Below, one piece after another: positions 17,735-26,127 of a DNA stretch of 39,229 nt (position 1 is the first letter of the stretch; the number at the start of each line of letters is the position of its first letter). The position numbers were made by a program, and so were the translations under genes. This stretch comes from Verrucomicrobiaceae bacterium E54 (lineage in GTDB: Bacteria; Verrucomicrobiota; Verrucomicrobiia; Verrucomicrobiales; Akkermansiaceae): positions 1 through 39,229 of the forward strand of contig JAKZES010000051.1 of assembly GCA_022548915.1 (NCBI GenBank), given 5' to 3'. Under the pieces are notes generated by a model, which did not search any database, had not been told where the DNA came from, and saw only the letters and a list, made by a program, of their open reading frames with translations.

Positions 17735-18907
17735 TCACGCACCTCGAATCCCCTCGCTTGCCGCCTGCTCCCGGTAAGCGCCCGGAGATGTCCCGTACTC
17801 GCGCCGGAACGCCTCGCACAGTCGCTGCGGGTTCGGAAACCCGCACTCCGCCGCCACCTCCTTGAGCGACGCATCCGACTCGACCAGCAACCGCCTGACC
17901 CGCTCGATCCGCAGGCGCCGGATCTCGTCGTTGATCGCCCTGCCGCGGACCGCGCGGAAGCGGCGCTCGAGCGTCCGGACCGAGGCGGGAACCCGCGCCA
18001 CCACGTCCTTCACCTTGATCGGCCGGTGCCCCTCCTCGGTGATGAAGCGCAGCGCCTGACTCACCAGCGGGTCGGCCACGGCGAAGTGGTCGGTCGAGCG
18101 GCGCGGGTGCAGCACCGCCGGCGGCAGCATCACCTGCGGCTCGGCCAACTTCCGTTGGCGCATCAGGTCGTCGAGCAGTTGCGCCGCGCGGTAGCCGACC
18201 CGGTCGTGGCCGAGGTCGATGCTCGACAGGGTGGGCTCGAGCCCCTGGCAAATCAGGGTGTTGTTGTCCGGGGCGATGATGGCCACGTCCTCGGGCACCC
18301 GCAGCCCGAGCCGCTCGACCACACCGACAAGATAGCGCGCCGAGATGTCCTCGGTGACAACCACTCCCATTGGCAGGTCCCACTTCCCAATCCAGGCTTC
18401 CATCGCCTGATAGGCAGTGTCCCATTCCGCGGAGTTGTAGTAGAAGGCGTGCCGGACAAGGAGACTTGTGGTCGAGCATCCCGCATCGCGGGCCGCCGCC
18501 TCGAAACCGTCCCGCACCTGCGAGGAAAACCGCACCCTGCGGTAACCGAGGAAGGCAAACCGGACGAACCCGCGCGCCACCAGGTGCCTGACCGCCATCC
18601 GGCCGGACTCACGGTAATCCGGCGCCACCGAGGGCACGTCCTTGACGGGGGAACTGATCCAGGTGTTGATCACCGGCACCTTCGCCCGCCGCGCCGCCGC
18701 CGCGATCCCCGGCGTGATGCGCCCGACGATTCCATCGTAGGTCCTCTTTCTCTTTCGGGTCAGCAGCTCCCGCGGGGCATGGGGCCACAGGTCATACACC
18801 CAACCCTGCTCCTCGGCGTAGGCCTTGATGCCCGCAAAGGTCTGGTGATGATGGTTCACCGCGAACCCCAGGTCGATGACGATTGCAATGCGCTTCCTCC
18901 GAGCCAT
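17735..18907 (-). CDS. XylR-type AraC-family transcriptional regulator
   Basis: 390 residues. The N-terminal two thirds (MARRKRIAIVIDLGFAVNHH onward, about 5-275) is a LacI/periplasmic-binding-type sugar sensor domain, and the C-terminal 100 residues (about 285-385) are a double helix-turn-helix AraC domain with DVVARVPASVRTLERRFRAV and SLKEVAAECGFPNPQRLCEAFRREYGTSP. This is the XylR architecture: direct ligand sensing joined to AraC-type DNA binding at paired half-sites. It stands just upstream of the glycan operon on the same strand (107 nt gap) and divergent from the secreted gene at 19076. It probably controls the operon and the other operator-bearing genes in response to a released sugar; the ligand is unknown. 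Confidence 0.92.
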   Translation of the reverse strand: MARRKRIAIVIDLGFAVNHHHQTFAGIKAYAEEQGWVYDLWPHAPRELLTRKRKRTYDGIVGRITPGIAAAARRAKVPVINTWISSPVKDVPSVAPDYRESGRMAVRHLVARGFVRFAFLGYRRVRFSSQVRDGFEAAARDAGCSTTSLLVRHAFYYNSAEWDTAYQAMEAWIGKWDLPMGVVVTEDISARYLVGVVERLGLRVPEDVAIIAPDNNTLICQGLEPTLSSIDLGHDRVGYRAAQLLDDLMRQRKLAEPQVMLPPAVLHPRRSTDHFAVADPLVSQALRFITEEGHRPIKVKDVVARVPASVRTLERRFRAVRGRAINDEIRRLRIERVRRLLVESDASLKEVAAECGFPNPQRLCEAFRREYGTSPGAYREQAASEGIRGA

Positions 18908-18947
18908 GAGCTCCGATTAGCACAAGCCGGCGGGGCTGTCGAGGATC

Positions 18948-18977
18948 CGTAAACTTTTGTCGTGAGCGCGTAAGCAA
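18948..18977 (-). promoter_or_regulatory. Candidate operator B in the divergent 18908-19075 gap
   Basis: On the minus strand, TTGCTTACGC is followed by a second TTACG exactly 21 bp after the first (complementary CGTAA at 18969-18973 and 18948-18952). It lies 98 nt before the ATG at 19076 and 40 nt before the regulator start at 18907, so it could serve both. Relative to 19076 its orientation matches that of sites A and C relative to their genes, which favours control of 19076. Confidence 0.55.
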
Positions 18978-19075
18978 TTGGGGTTGGCCGGAGCACGGTC
19001 GGCGTCCAAGCTTGGCCTTGGTTGATCCCGAATCACCGGTACCGCCAGTGCACGATGAGAATCTCGCATGATCGA

Positions 19076-20701
19076 ATGAAGAGGCCACTGACCGCACTGT
19101 TGCCGCTGGCCCTGTTCGCCGCCACGGCCAACGCTGCGACTTACTACACCAACCAGACCACCGGCAGCATCGGGAACATCGCGGGCTACACCGACTGGGA
19201 CGACAACCCGACCGGCCCGGGCAACGCGCCCGGAAGCTATCCTCCCGCCGCGGGCAACACGGACACCTGGGTCATCCAGGGCGGGGCCGTGGCGAATTTT
19301 TTCGGTGGCACATGGCATGGTGGAACCACCCGGTTCGACAAACTCAGCGACACTGACATCGCGTTGTTGATGGTCCGGGGCGATACCGGGGGCGACGCGA
19401 TTGTTCAAGACGTCACCCTCAACGGCGGGGGACTCAAATCCAACGGGCCCGCTGTGTATGGCGACACGCTCATGATCACGGCGGTCGGCGGCAAGGCGGG
19501 CGTGGAAGGCGGATCGGGCTTCCGGATCGACTTCAACAGAATGACCGGCACCGGAACGATCGAGATCATTCCCATATTCGGTCAGGGCGTCGCTCCCGGA
19601 TCATCGAGTTCAGGCGTGACCTTCGCGGTTGACGATTTCTCCGGGTTCACCGGCACGTTCCTGGTATCGGACACCCAGAAACTCCTGTTCGGCAGCGACG
19701 TCGAAACGGCTTCGTTCGGTCTGGAAGTGCAGGTCGACGGCAACCATGCCTACAGACTGCACAACAACGTGAGTGTCACCTCGGCCAAGTTCGGAGGCAC
19801 CACGCTCGATCCGGGAACCTACGACGCCGCCGCGCTGACCGGTCTGGGCCTCGGCGGCTACTTCACCGACGACGGCGGCACGCTGACTGTCGTCTCCCAG
19901 TCGGCACCGCTGCGACTGACGATCAGCCGGAACAGTGGGCTCTATGACTTTAGTTGGAACAGCCGCGAGAACAAAGTCTACGACCTGGTGAGCAGCACCG
20001 GCCTCACCGACCCTCCGCTCGCCTGGCCGGTGTGGGACGGCCGCTCGAGCCTCGCCGCCGACCCGCCGACCAACACGCTGACCGGCATCCCCGGCGGCGG
20101 CGACTCCCGCCGCTTCTTCGCCGTGATCGAAAGGGATGCGCCGTTGCGCAACGGCAGCTTCGAAAGTCCGGTGATCGACGATGGTGAGATCGCCAACCTT
20201 GGTCTGCCGTGGGACGTCTACAATCCGGACATGGTCGTCACCGCCGACGTCCGCACCTGGAACCCAACCACCACCGACTACCCGTCCCTGGCGCCCGGCG
20301 GCGGCGAGAACGTGGGGTACGCCTACTGCAGTTACATCACCACCCCGCCGGACAAAGCATTCGGGCTTTCCCAGACCCTTGGCGCCAGCTTCGCGGCGAA
20401 CACCAGCTACGAGGTCGCCTTCATGGTGGGCCGCCCGAATGGCTTCGGCTGGCCGGGTTACCGGGTCGAACTGCTTGCCGGCGGCACCGTGATCGCCGTG
20501 GATGACAACACGCAGTCGCCAACCTCCGGGACGTTCGTCGGCTCGACCGTCTTCTACACCTACGATCCGGGGGATGCCGGCTTGGTCGGGCAGCCGCTCG
20601 CGGTGCGCCTGTTGAGCCGCGGCGAGGACCCGGAAAGCGCCGGACCGGGGGAATTCGAGGTCGATTTTGATCGGGTCACCTTCAGCAGCAACCGGCCGTG
20701 A
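19076..20701 (+). CDS. Secreted protein sharing a terminal domain with the large left-edge protein
   Basis: 541 residues from ATG 19076, chosen because MKRPLTALLPLALFAATANA is a good signal peptide; a TTG start at 19022 adds no signal. Residues about 21-270 match the last visible domain of the protein starting at 4718: GNTDTWVIQ against GDSDTWVVQ, GTWHGGTTR against TTWHGATTR, QDVTLNGGGLKSNG against QDVYLNGGGLNSNG, DFSGFTG against DLSGFTG. A middle segment (about 285-350, FSWNSRENKVYDLVSSTGL) is of a kind common in verrucomicrobial secreted proteins, and the C-terminal part (about 360-541, LRNGSFESPVI ... VDFDRVTFSS) resembles a carbohydrate-binding beta-sandwich. No sorting tail is seen. It is the first gene of a three-gene plus-strand unit; function unknown, probably surface glycan binding. 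Confidence 0.85.
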   Translation: MKRPLTALLPLALFAATANAATYYTNQTTGSIGNIAGYTDWDDNPTGPGNAPGSYPPAAGNTDTWVIQGGAVANFFGGTWHGGTTRFDKLSDTDIALLMVRGDTGGDAIVQDVTLNGGGLKSNGPAVYGDTLMITAVGGKAGVEGGSGFRIDFNRMTGTGTIEIIPIFGQGVAPGSSSSGVTFAVDDFSGFTGTFLVSDTQKLLFGSDVETASFGLEVQVDGNHAYRLHNNVSVTSAKFGGTTLDPGTYDAAALTGLGLGGYFTDDGGTLTVVSQSAPLRLTISRNSGLYDFSWNSRENKVYDLVSSTGLTDPPLAWPVWDGRSSLAADPPTNTLTGIPGGGDSRRFFAVIERDAPLRNGSFESPVIDDGEIANLGLPWDVYNPDMVVTADVRTWNPTTTDYPSLAPGGGENVGYAYCSYITTPPDKAFGLSQTLGASFAANTSYEVAFMVGRPNGFGWPGYRVELLAGGTVIAVDDNTQSPTSGTFVGSTVFYTYDPGDAGLVGQPLAVRLLSRGEDPESAGPGEFEVDFDRVTFSSNRP

Positions 20702-20723
20702 TCACTTGTGTATTTGCTTCATA

Positions 20724-23700
20724 ATGACGCGCAACGCGACCTATCGAGATCCGCCGAGACGATTGCCGCGACCTACGGAGAGCGGCTTCGCTCTGGTCGT
20801 TACGGTTTCACTGATGGTGTTGCTGATGGTGCTGAGCGTGGGGTTGCTGAGCCTGTCCGCGCTTGCGCTTCGGGGCACCGCACAGGATGCGGCACGGACT
20901 GAGGCGCAGGCCAACGCCCGGTTGGCCATGTTGCTGGCAATCGGCGAACTCCAGCGATCGGTCGGCAGGGACGACAACATCACCGCCCCGGCAGCCATCT
21001 TGGACAGTTCCCCGGAAACCGAAACCGTGGACGGGGTGAAATACCCGCATCTGACCGGGGTCTGGGCGGCAAGGGCGGAGGCGCTCGGGGATCCGCCGAG
21101 CTACGACCGTCAGGCTCCGTTCCGGCGCTGGCTGGTGTCCGACGAGAATCCGAACGGGGTCGAGCAGTTCGCTTTCGCGAAGTCGGGCAAGCTCAGCGAC
21201 CCGGTGCTGGTCGCCAACCCGCCGATCCGCCCTGACGCCGGCGCGGCGGACGGCGGGGTTTACGCCGGCAGAGTGCGGACGCAAGGCGGCGCCTACGCCT
21301 GGTGGGTGGGAGACGAGAACTGCAAGGGCCATTTTGGGGCGCGGGATGACCTCGACCGCGACGATTCGGCCGAGGTGGCGGACTTGCTGGCGAGCTTCGC
21401 CACCCCGGGTGCCCACGGGATCCAGGCCCTGATCGACTTCGCGGACTTCCCGTCGAACACCGGGACCTCGGACAAGGTCATCACCCGCCCGCTGTTGGAC
21501 CTCGCGGCGTCCGCCGGCACCTCCCCGCAGGAGTTCTTCCACGACCTCACGCCATACTCGGAAAGCGTCCTCGCCAACGTGACCAACGGCTCGTTGCGCA
21601 AGGACCTGAGCCTGTTCCTCGAACGGGATGACATCGATTGGCTCGAGGGCTGGGGCTGGCCGGAAGGCAAGAGCAGCCCCCCGACCGGGCCACGTGGACC
21701 GAATCGCGACATCGCCCTCAGCAATCCGAAGGACTACGACGTCCTGTGCTGGAAGTTCCTCCACCACTGGTACAACATGCATCGCCGGCAGATCGGGACA
21801 TCGGCGGACTTCCCGCTGGTCGCAATGCGAAACTACGCCCCGCTCGACCGGACCCGCAACCCGACCTGGAACTCGAACGTGATGCGCCTCCAGCCGCTGC
21901 TGGTGCGCATGCAGATGCTGATCTCATTCGGCGTGCGGCAGCGGAACGAACCCGGCCAGGGGAAGGGTGAGAAGACCTACGGCCTCTACCTGTACAGCTA
22001 CCCCGTGCTGATCTTGTGGAATCCGTACAGCGTGGGACTCGAAGTCGAACAATGGAGCGTATTCCTGCATACCATGCCCCTCGAACACACGCTCTACAAG
22101 GGGAGCCAGAAGATCAACCTGAGCGGCGACGGCTGTCGCAACGGCAACTACAACTGGGGCTGGCCGCATGGCAACATGGAGATGCGTTTCGGCGATGCCG
22201 GGACGCCGGGGATCCGCTTCGGCCCGGGTGAAGCCAAGTTGCTCACCTACGTGAAGTCGGAAAGCGGAGAATTCCATGCGCACGACATGGTCGTCGGCCT
22301 GCAGCCATGGTTGCCGCCGGACCATGTCGGCCAGGAGCGTTTCCTGGGCACGATCAGCGCCAGCCCGAACGACCGCATCTCGATCGAAACCAAGGGCTCG
22401 AGCTGGAATACGAGTCTGAACTCATACAGCCAGTTCCAGACCACCTTCGGGTTCCGCTGTGAAAACAAAGCCGTGCACCGGGGGCACCCCGAACGGCTCC
22501 GCCAACAGATGTTCTGCAGCCAGGTCTGCTGGCGCCGCGAAGTCGACCAGGGCAACCCCGTGGCCGACTTCATCTCGGAGAACAATTTCCCGAGCCGGAG
22601 CCTCGCCGAGCTGGTCGACGCGCCGGCCCCGTTCCTGCATCTCGACCTGCGCCTGAAGACGCTCGACGAGGTGCAATTGCCGAACAAGACCTGGCTCCAC
22701 AACATCCCGACCCACCCCTACGCGGCGGCGACATCGACCAGCAAGCACCGCTCCCGGGGTGTGGACGCGGCCACCACCTTCTACGCGCACCCATTCAACG
22801 TCACTTTCGAGCAGATCAATGGCATCGAGGGGCTGATTCAGAACAAGCCGTTTTTCGGCCCCAGCAACGGACCGGCCGGCCGCAGCGTGATCGTGGCTCA
22901 GGACATCCCCCTCGCTCCGCTCACCTCGCTGGCGCAGCTCCAGAACCTGCCGCAATACCCGATCGAAGCGCTCAATTGGAACAACTACTACTTCCAGAAC
23001 TACGCGATCGGAAACTCCTACGCGCTGCCCGGGCTTGAACCGGACGCCATCAAGGAAAATTCATTCCCGTTTTATCTCGGTCAGTACTTTGCCTGGGAGG
23101 GCGGCGACATCGCCGGTACCATGTATCCCGACTGGACATGGTTCACCAACGCCGACTATGTCATCAACTCGGCACCGTCCGCCGTGATCGACCGCAGCTA
23201 CGCCGCCAATCACCTCCTGTTTGACGAGTATTTCTTCTCCTCGATGGCGGCGCAGCGGGGCGAAGTCTTCCGCGGATACGGCTCGGAGCGCCCGCTCCGG
23301 ACGGTGGTGCGGCAATTCTTCGACGGCTCGCGGCCGCTGCCCAACGCCGCCTACCGCGCCCACCTCGGCGGCATGGACAACGAAACGGCGCTTAACTCGC
23401 TGGTCTCGGAGCAGGGAGGAATCACCGCCGACGCGCACCTGCGGGCCGCTGGGCACCTCATGGCGACCGGCGGGTTCAACATCAACTCGACCTCGGTTCC
23501 GGCCTGGACAGTCATGCTCGCCTCGAGCCATATGAAGCGCCCGGTGACAATGTCCCAGGGCGGCCTCGCCGCGCGGGAGCGGGCGCGCTTCGTGGTCTCG
23601 CGCTTCGGCACTCCGATCGGCGGCCCCGCCGACAACAAGGCCGCCGCGGGCTCCGAAGAAGATCGCTGGCTGGGGTATCGCGAACTCACCGCAGATGAAG

Positions 23701-24278
23701 TCGGCCAACTCGCCCGCGCGATCGTCGAGCAGGTCAAGAAGCGCGGCCCCTTCCGGTCGCTGGGGGAGTTCGTAAACCGCCGGCTCACCGACGACGATCC
23801 GGATCTCGCCCGCTACGGCGCCCTCCAGGCCGCGCTCGAGGATCCCGACGTCGAGATCAACAAGAACTACCGCGCCGAGACGATCTCGGCAGCCGACATC
23901 AACCAACCGCAACACGCCGCCAACTACAGGTTCGAGGAGGCCGCCCTCGGTCCGCGCTACCAGGGAACTCCCGCGTACATCTCCCAGGCCGACATCCTGA
24001 CGCCGATCGCGCCGATCATCAACGCCCGCTCGGACACTTTCCTGGTCCGCGCATACGGCGAGGCCCGCTCGCCCGACGGGCAGAGGATCCTGGCCCGCGC
24101 CTGGTGCGAGGCCGTCGTGCAGCGGGTGCCGGACTACCTGGATCCGGCGGATGAGGCGATCACGCCGCATGCGGAGCTGACCTCCGACGTGAACAGGTCG
24201 TTCGGCCGCCGCTTCGTGGTGAAATCGTTCCGTTGGATCCCGCAGGGCGAAATCGAAGCCGGGGAGGTCGCGACATGA
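20724..24278 (+). CDS. Verru_Chthon cassette protein A (pilin-like N-terminus)
   Basis: 1184 residues from ATG 20724, 22 nt after the upstream stop; earlier in-frame starts lie inside the upstream gene. The N-terminus has a prepilin-like ESGFALVVTVS junction followed by one hydrophobic helix (about 22-49), as in PilX/GspK-type minor pseudopilins, without the usual Glu5. The rest is a long exported domain with no motif I can tie to an activity. Size, N-terminus and the C-terminal layout (ELTADEVGQLARAIVEQVKKRGPF, then NARSDTFLVRAYGEARSPDG) fit family TIGR02600, Verru_Chthon cassette protein A, known from Verrucomicrobium and Chthoniobacter in multi-gene cassettes. The pseudopilin-like partners B, C and D are not here. 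Role unknown; probably part of a type II/IV-like secretion or surface apparatus. Confidence 0.85.
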   Translation: MTRNATYRDPPRRLPRPTESGFALVVTVSLMVLLMVLSVGLLSLSALALRGTAQDAARTEAQANARLAMLLAIGELQRSVGRDDNITAPAAILDSSPETETVDGVKYPHLTGVWAARAEALGDPPSYDRQAPFRRWLVSDENPNGVEQFAFAKSGKLSDPVLVANPPIRPDAGAADGGVYAGRVRTQGGAYAWWVGDENCKGHFGARDDLDRDDSAEVADLLASFATPGAHGIQALIDFADFPSNTGTSDKVITRPLLDLAASAGTSPQEFFHDLTPYSESVLANVTNGSLRKDLSLFLERDDIDWLEGWGWPEGKSSPPTGPRGPNRDIALSNPKDYDVLCWKFLHHWYNMHRRQIGTSADFPLVAMRNYAPLDRTRNPTWNSNVMRLQPLLVRMQMLISFGVRQRNEPGQGKGEKTYGLYLYSYPVLILWNPYSVGLEVEQWSVFLHTMPLEHTLYKGSQKINLSGDGCRNGNYNWGWPHGNMEMRFGDAGTPGIRFGPGEAKLLTYVKSESGEFHAHDMVVGLQPWLPPDHVGQERFLGTISASPNDRISIETKGSSWNTSLNSYSQFQTTFGFRCENKAVHRGHPERLRQQMFCSQVCWRREVDQGNPVADFISENNFPSRSLAELVDAPAPFLHLDLRLKTLDEVQLPNKTWLHNIPTHPYAAATSTSKHRSRGVDAATTFYAHPFNVTFEQINGIEGLIQNKPFFGPSNGPAGRSVIVAQDIPLAPLTSLAQLQNLPQYPIEALNWNNYYFQNYAIGNSYALPGLEPDAIKENSFPFYLGQYFAWEGGDIAGTMYPDWTWFTNADYVINSAPSAVIDRSYAANHLLFDEYFFSSMAAQRGEVFRGYGSERPLRTVVRQFFDGSRPLPNAAYRAHLGGMDNETALNSLVSEQGGITADAHLRAAGHLMATGGFNINSTSVPAWTVMLASSHMKRPVTMSQGGLAARERARFVVSRFGTPIGGPADNKAAAGSEEDRWLGYRELTADEVGQLARAIVEQVKKRGPFRSLGEFVNRRLTDDDPDLARYGALQAALEDPDVEINKNYRAETISAADINQPQHAANYRFEEAALGPRYQGTPAYISQADILTPIAPIINARSDTFLVRAYGEARSPDGQRILARAWCEAVVQRVPDYLDPADEAITPHAELTSDVNRSFGRRFVVKSFRWIPQGEIEAGEVAT

Positions 24279-24940
24279 TGCGCGCCGCTGCCATCGCGCT
24301 GCTGTTGGCGGTTTCCCCGCCCGCGGCGGGCCAGGACGGAAGCAATGGCGGAGCCACGGCCGAATTCCGGGTCACGCGCTTTGATCCCGCTGACCGGCCG
24401 TCGCCCACGTTCCGCGTCGGCTCGACCGACAGCCGGGTCGAGGTCGAAGTCCCGCTCACCTACATCGCCGGCCCCCACCAGGCCCCGCTGCGCGATGGCC
24501 GGTTTCTCGATTTCTGGCGCGGCGACGCAGAGAAACCCGAAATCACGCTTTCTCTCGCCGAAGCGGAACGAAAGGACCTCCTGCTGATCTTCTTCCCCAA
24601 GGACGACACCTATCATGTGGTCAAGGTGCACGCTCCATCGACCCGGATTCGCGGCGGCGACCGCTACATCGTCAATGCAACCCGCACCGAACTCGCCATC
24701 AAGCTCGGCGATGGAGCCCCCCTTTTCGTCGCCTCCGGCAAAACCGGCCTCCTGCGCGGCCCCCGCAGCGCCGACGCCGTCAGCCTGCCCGTGCTGATCA
24801 GCCTGAAAAAGGACGGGGAATGGAAGCTGGCCAGCACCGAGAACTGGCCCTGCGACCCGCGCTTCCGCAAGTATCTCTTCGCCTACATCTCCCCGCGCAG
24901 CCGGCACCTTGTGTTTCACAGCGTATCCGAGCGATTGTAA
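24275..24940 (+). CDS. Small secreted protein coupled to Verru_Chthon protein A
   Basis: 221 residues. ATG 24275 overlaps the upstream stop (ATGA), and GGGGAGGT stands 6 nt before it, so this start is well supported; a second ATG follows at 24278. The signal peptide is MMRAAAIALLLAVSPPAAGQ, and the mature part looks all-beta, with FRVGSTDSRVEVEVPLTYI, FLDFWRGDAEKPEI and a C-terminal DPRFRKYLFAYISPRSRHLV. I do not recognise a family. Tight coupling to the cassette protein suggests the two work together at the envelope. Confidence 0.85.
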   Translation: MMRAAAIALLLAVSPPAAGQDGSNGGATAEFRVTRFDPADRPSPTFRVGSTDSRVEVEVPLTYIAGPHQAPLRDGRFLDFWRGDAEKPEITLSLAEAERKDLLLIFFPKDDTYHVVKVHAPSTRIRGGDRYIVNATRTELAIKLGDGAPLFVASGKTGLLRGPRSADAVSLPVLISLKKDGEWKLASTENWPCDPRFRKYLFAYISPRSRHLVFHSVSERL

Positions 24941-25080
24941 GGGCCGCATCGGCTCCTTCCAATTGCTCCTGGCGAATCCTGCGAGGCGATCGACCTCTGC
25001 GTCGTCATCGCCGGCAGCATCGAATCGTGCAGTGTCTACGAAGTCACGAGTGTTGCAAGCTGAAGCTGGCGGGTCACGCG

Positions 25081-26127
25081 TCAGGCCCGCCTCCTCCACT
25101 TTGCGTCAGCAACGTGTTCGGCCAAGTCCCGATCCAAAACCAGTCGAAAGACCGGCAGGAAACGCCCGCGGTGGCGGCGGAACGGCTTGCCGGGGAGTGG
25201 CACCAGGTCGGTGAGCAGACGGCCCAGTCGGCGGAACTGGGTCCGGACCTTGTCGTGATCGGTGGCGTCGCTCGGCGGGTTCCGCCACTCCTGGTTCACG
25301 GCGAGGTGCATCATGATCGCGTAGCCGTGGGAGTGGACCTTCTTGCTGGTTTTCGGGAACCGGAACTCATTTCGCTGGCCGTCGCAGGAGAGGATCAGCC
25401 GGCCGCCTGAGGCGACTTCGATCCGGACCATGTCCCAGCGCCAGCCGGGTTGCGGGTGGAGGGTTGGTCGCCGGCGTTTGACTGAACCCGACGCCCCGGC
25501 CTGCATCGCGGTCGAGATCGGGAAGGCGGGCCGACCGCCGGCGGTTGCCTCGAAGTGCTCGGCCAAGGTGATGAACGTCAGGCGATTGCGGCGCTGGAGA
25601 TTCTGGACATCCGGGGTCAGCCAGGTCGCCGATGGGAGCAGGACGATCGTGTCGTCGCGGCGGCCGAGGTCGCGAAGCAGACGGGGCATATCGCCGAGGT
25701 GGCCGGCGGGCAGATGGAGGACGACCGGCCGCGGCAGGTCGGAGCCGCGCTGGGCGATCCCGATCTGGCGGGTCTGGCCGTCGGATTCCCACGTCTCGGC
25801 GACGAAGCCGAGCCGGGTGCCGAGTTCCCGGCTGATGGCGGTCCAGTCGGGTCGAAGGCCGGTCACCTCGTCCGCGGTCAGCGGCACCGGCTCGCGGAAC
25901 GCCTCGACGTCGTCGTCGATTCCGAGGTAGGCGGCCTCGCCGTCGCTGACGACGAGCATTCGGGAGCCCCGGCCGTTCGGCGCGGCAACCGTCTCGGCGG
26001 TGCCGGGAACGGCGCGGAGGAAGGCCCGCGCACCCTCCCAGTCACCGCCCAGCGCCCCCTTCCAGTCGCGGACGGCGCTGCCGGAGGCCCCGAGGCGTTC
26101 AAGCACTCGCCAGAAGCGCGTCGTCAT
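25081..26127 (-). CDS. Unknown protein, second gene of the island's two-gene unit
   Basis: 348 residues, family not recognised. It begins MTTRFWRVLERLGASG and overlaps the upstream gene by 29 nt, so the two are probably co-translated. No signal peptide or membrane segment: a cytoplasmic protein. The N-terminal 200 residues look like a mixed alpha/beta domain. The last 100 or so (RLILSCDGQRNEFRFPKTSK, HGYAIMMHLAVNQEW, FRRLGRLLTDLVPLPG, RFLPVFRLVL) have a spacing loosely like a winged-helix output domain of the OmpR type; this is a weak inference. It lies in the mobile island next to a dense repeat array. A defence, regulatory or element-maintenance role is possible; none is shown. Confidence 0.7.
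   Translation of the reverse strand: MTTRFWRVLERLGASGSAVRDWKGALGGDWEGARAFLRAVPGTAETVAAPNGRGSRMLVVSDGEAAYLGIDDDVEAFREPVPLTADEVTGLRPDWTAISRELGTRLGFVAETWESDGQTRQIGIAQRGSDLPRPVVLHLPAGHLGDMPRLLRDLGRRDDTIVLLPSATWLTPDVQNLQRRNRLTFITLAEHFEATAGGRPAFPISTAMQAGASGSVKRRRPTLHPQPGWRWDMVRIEVASGGRLILSCDGQRNEFRFPKTSKKVHSHGYAIMMHLAVNQEWRNPPSDATDHDKVRTQFRRLGRLLTDLVPLPGKPFRRHRGRFLPVFRLVLDRDLAEHVADAKWRRRA

Noticed and set aside
25067..25080. TGGCGGGTCAC as the distal attachment site
   Set aside because: Only TGGCGG matches the tRNA end; a six-base match is expected by chance in this GC-rich DNA.
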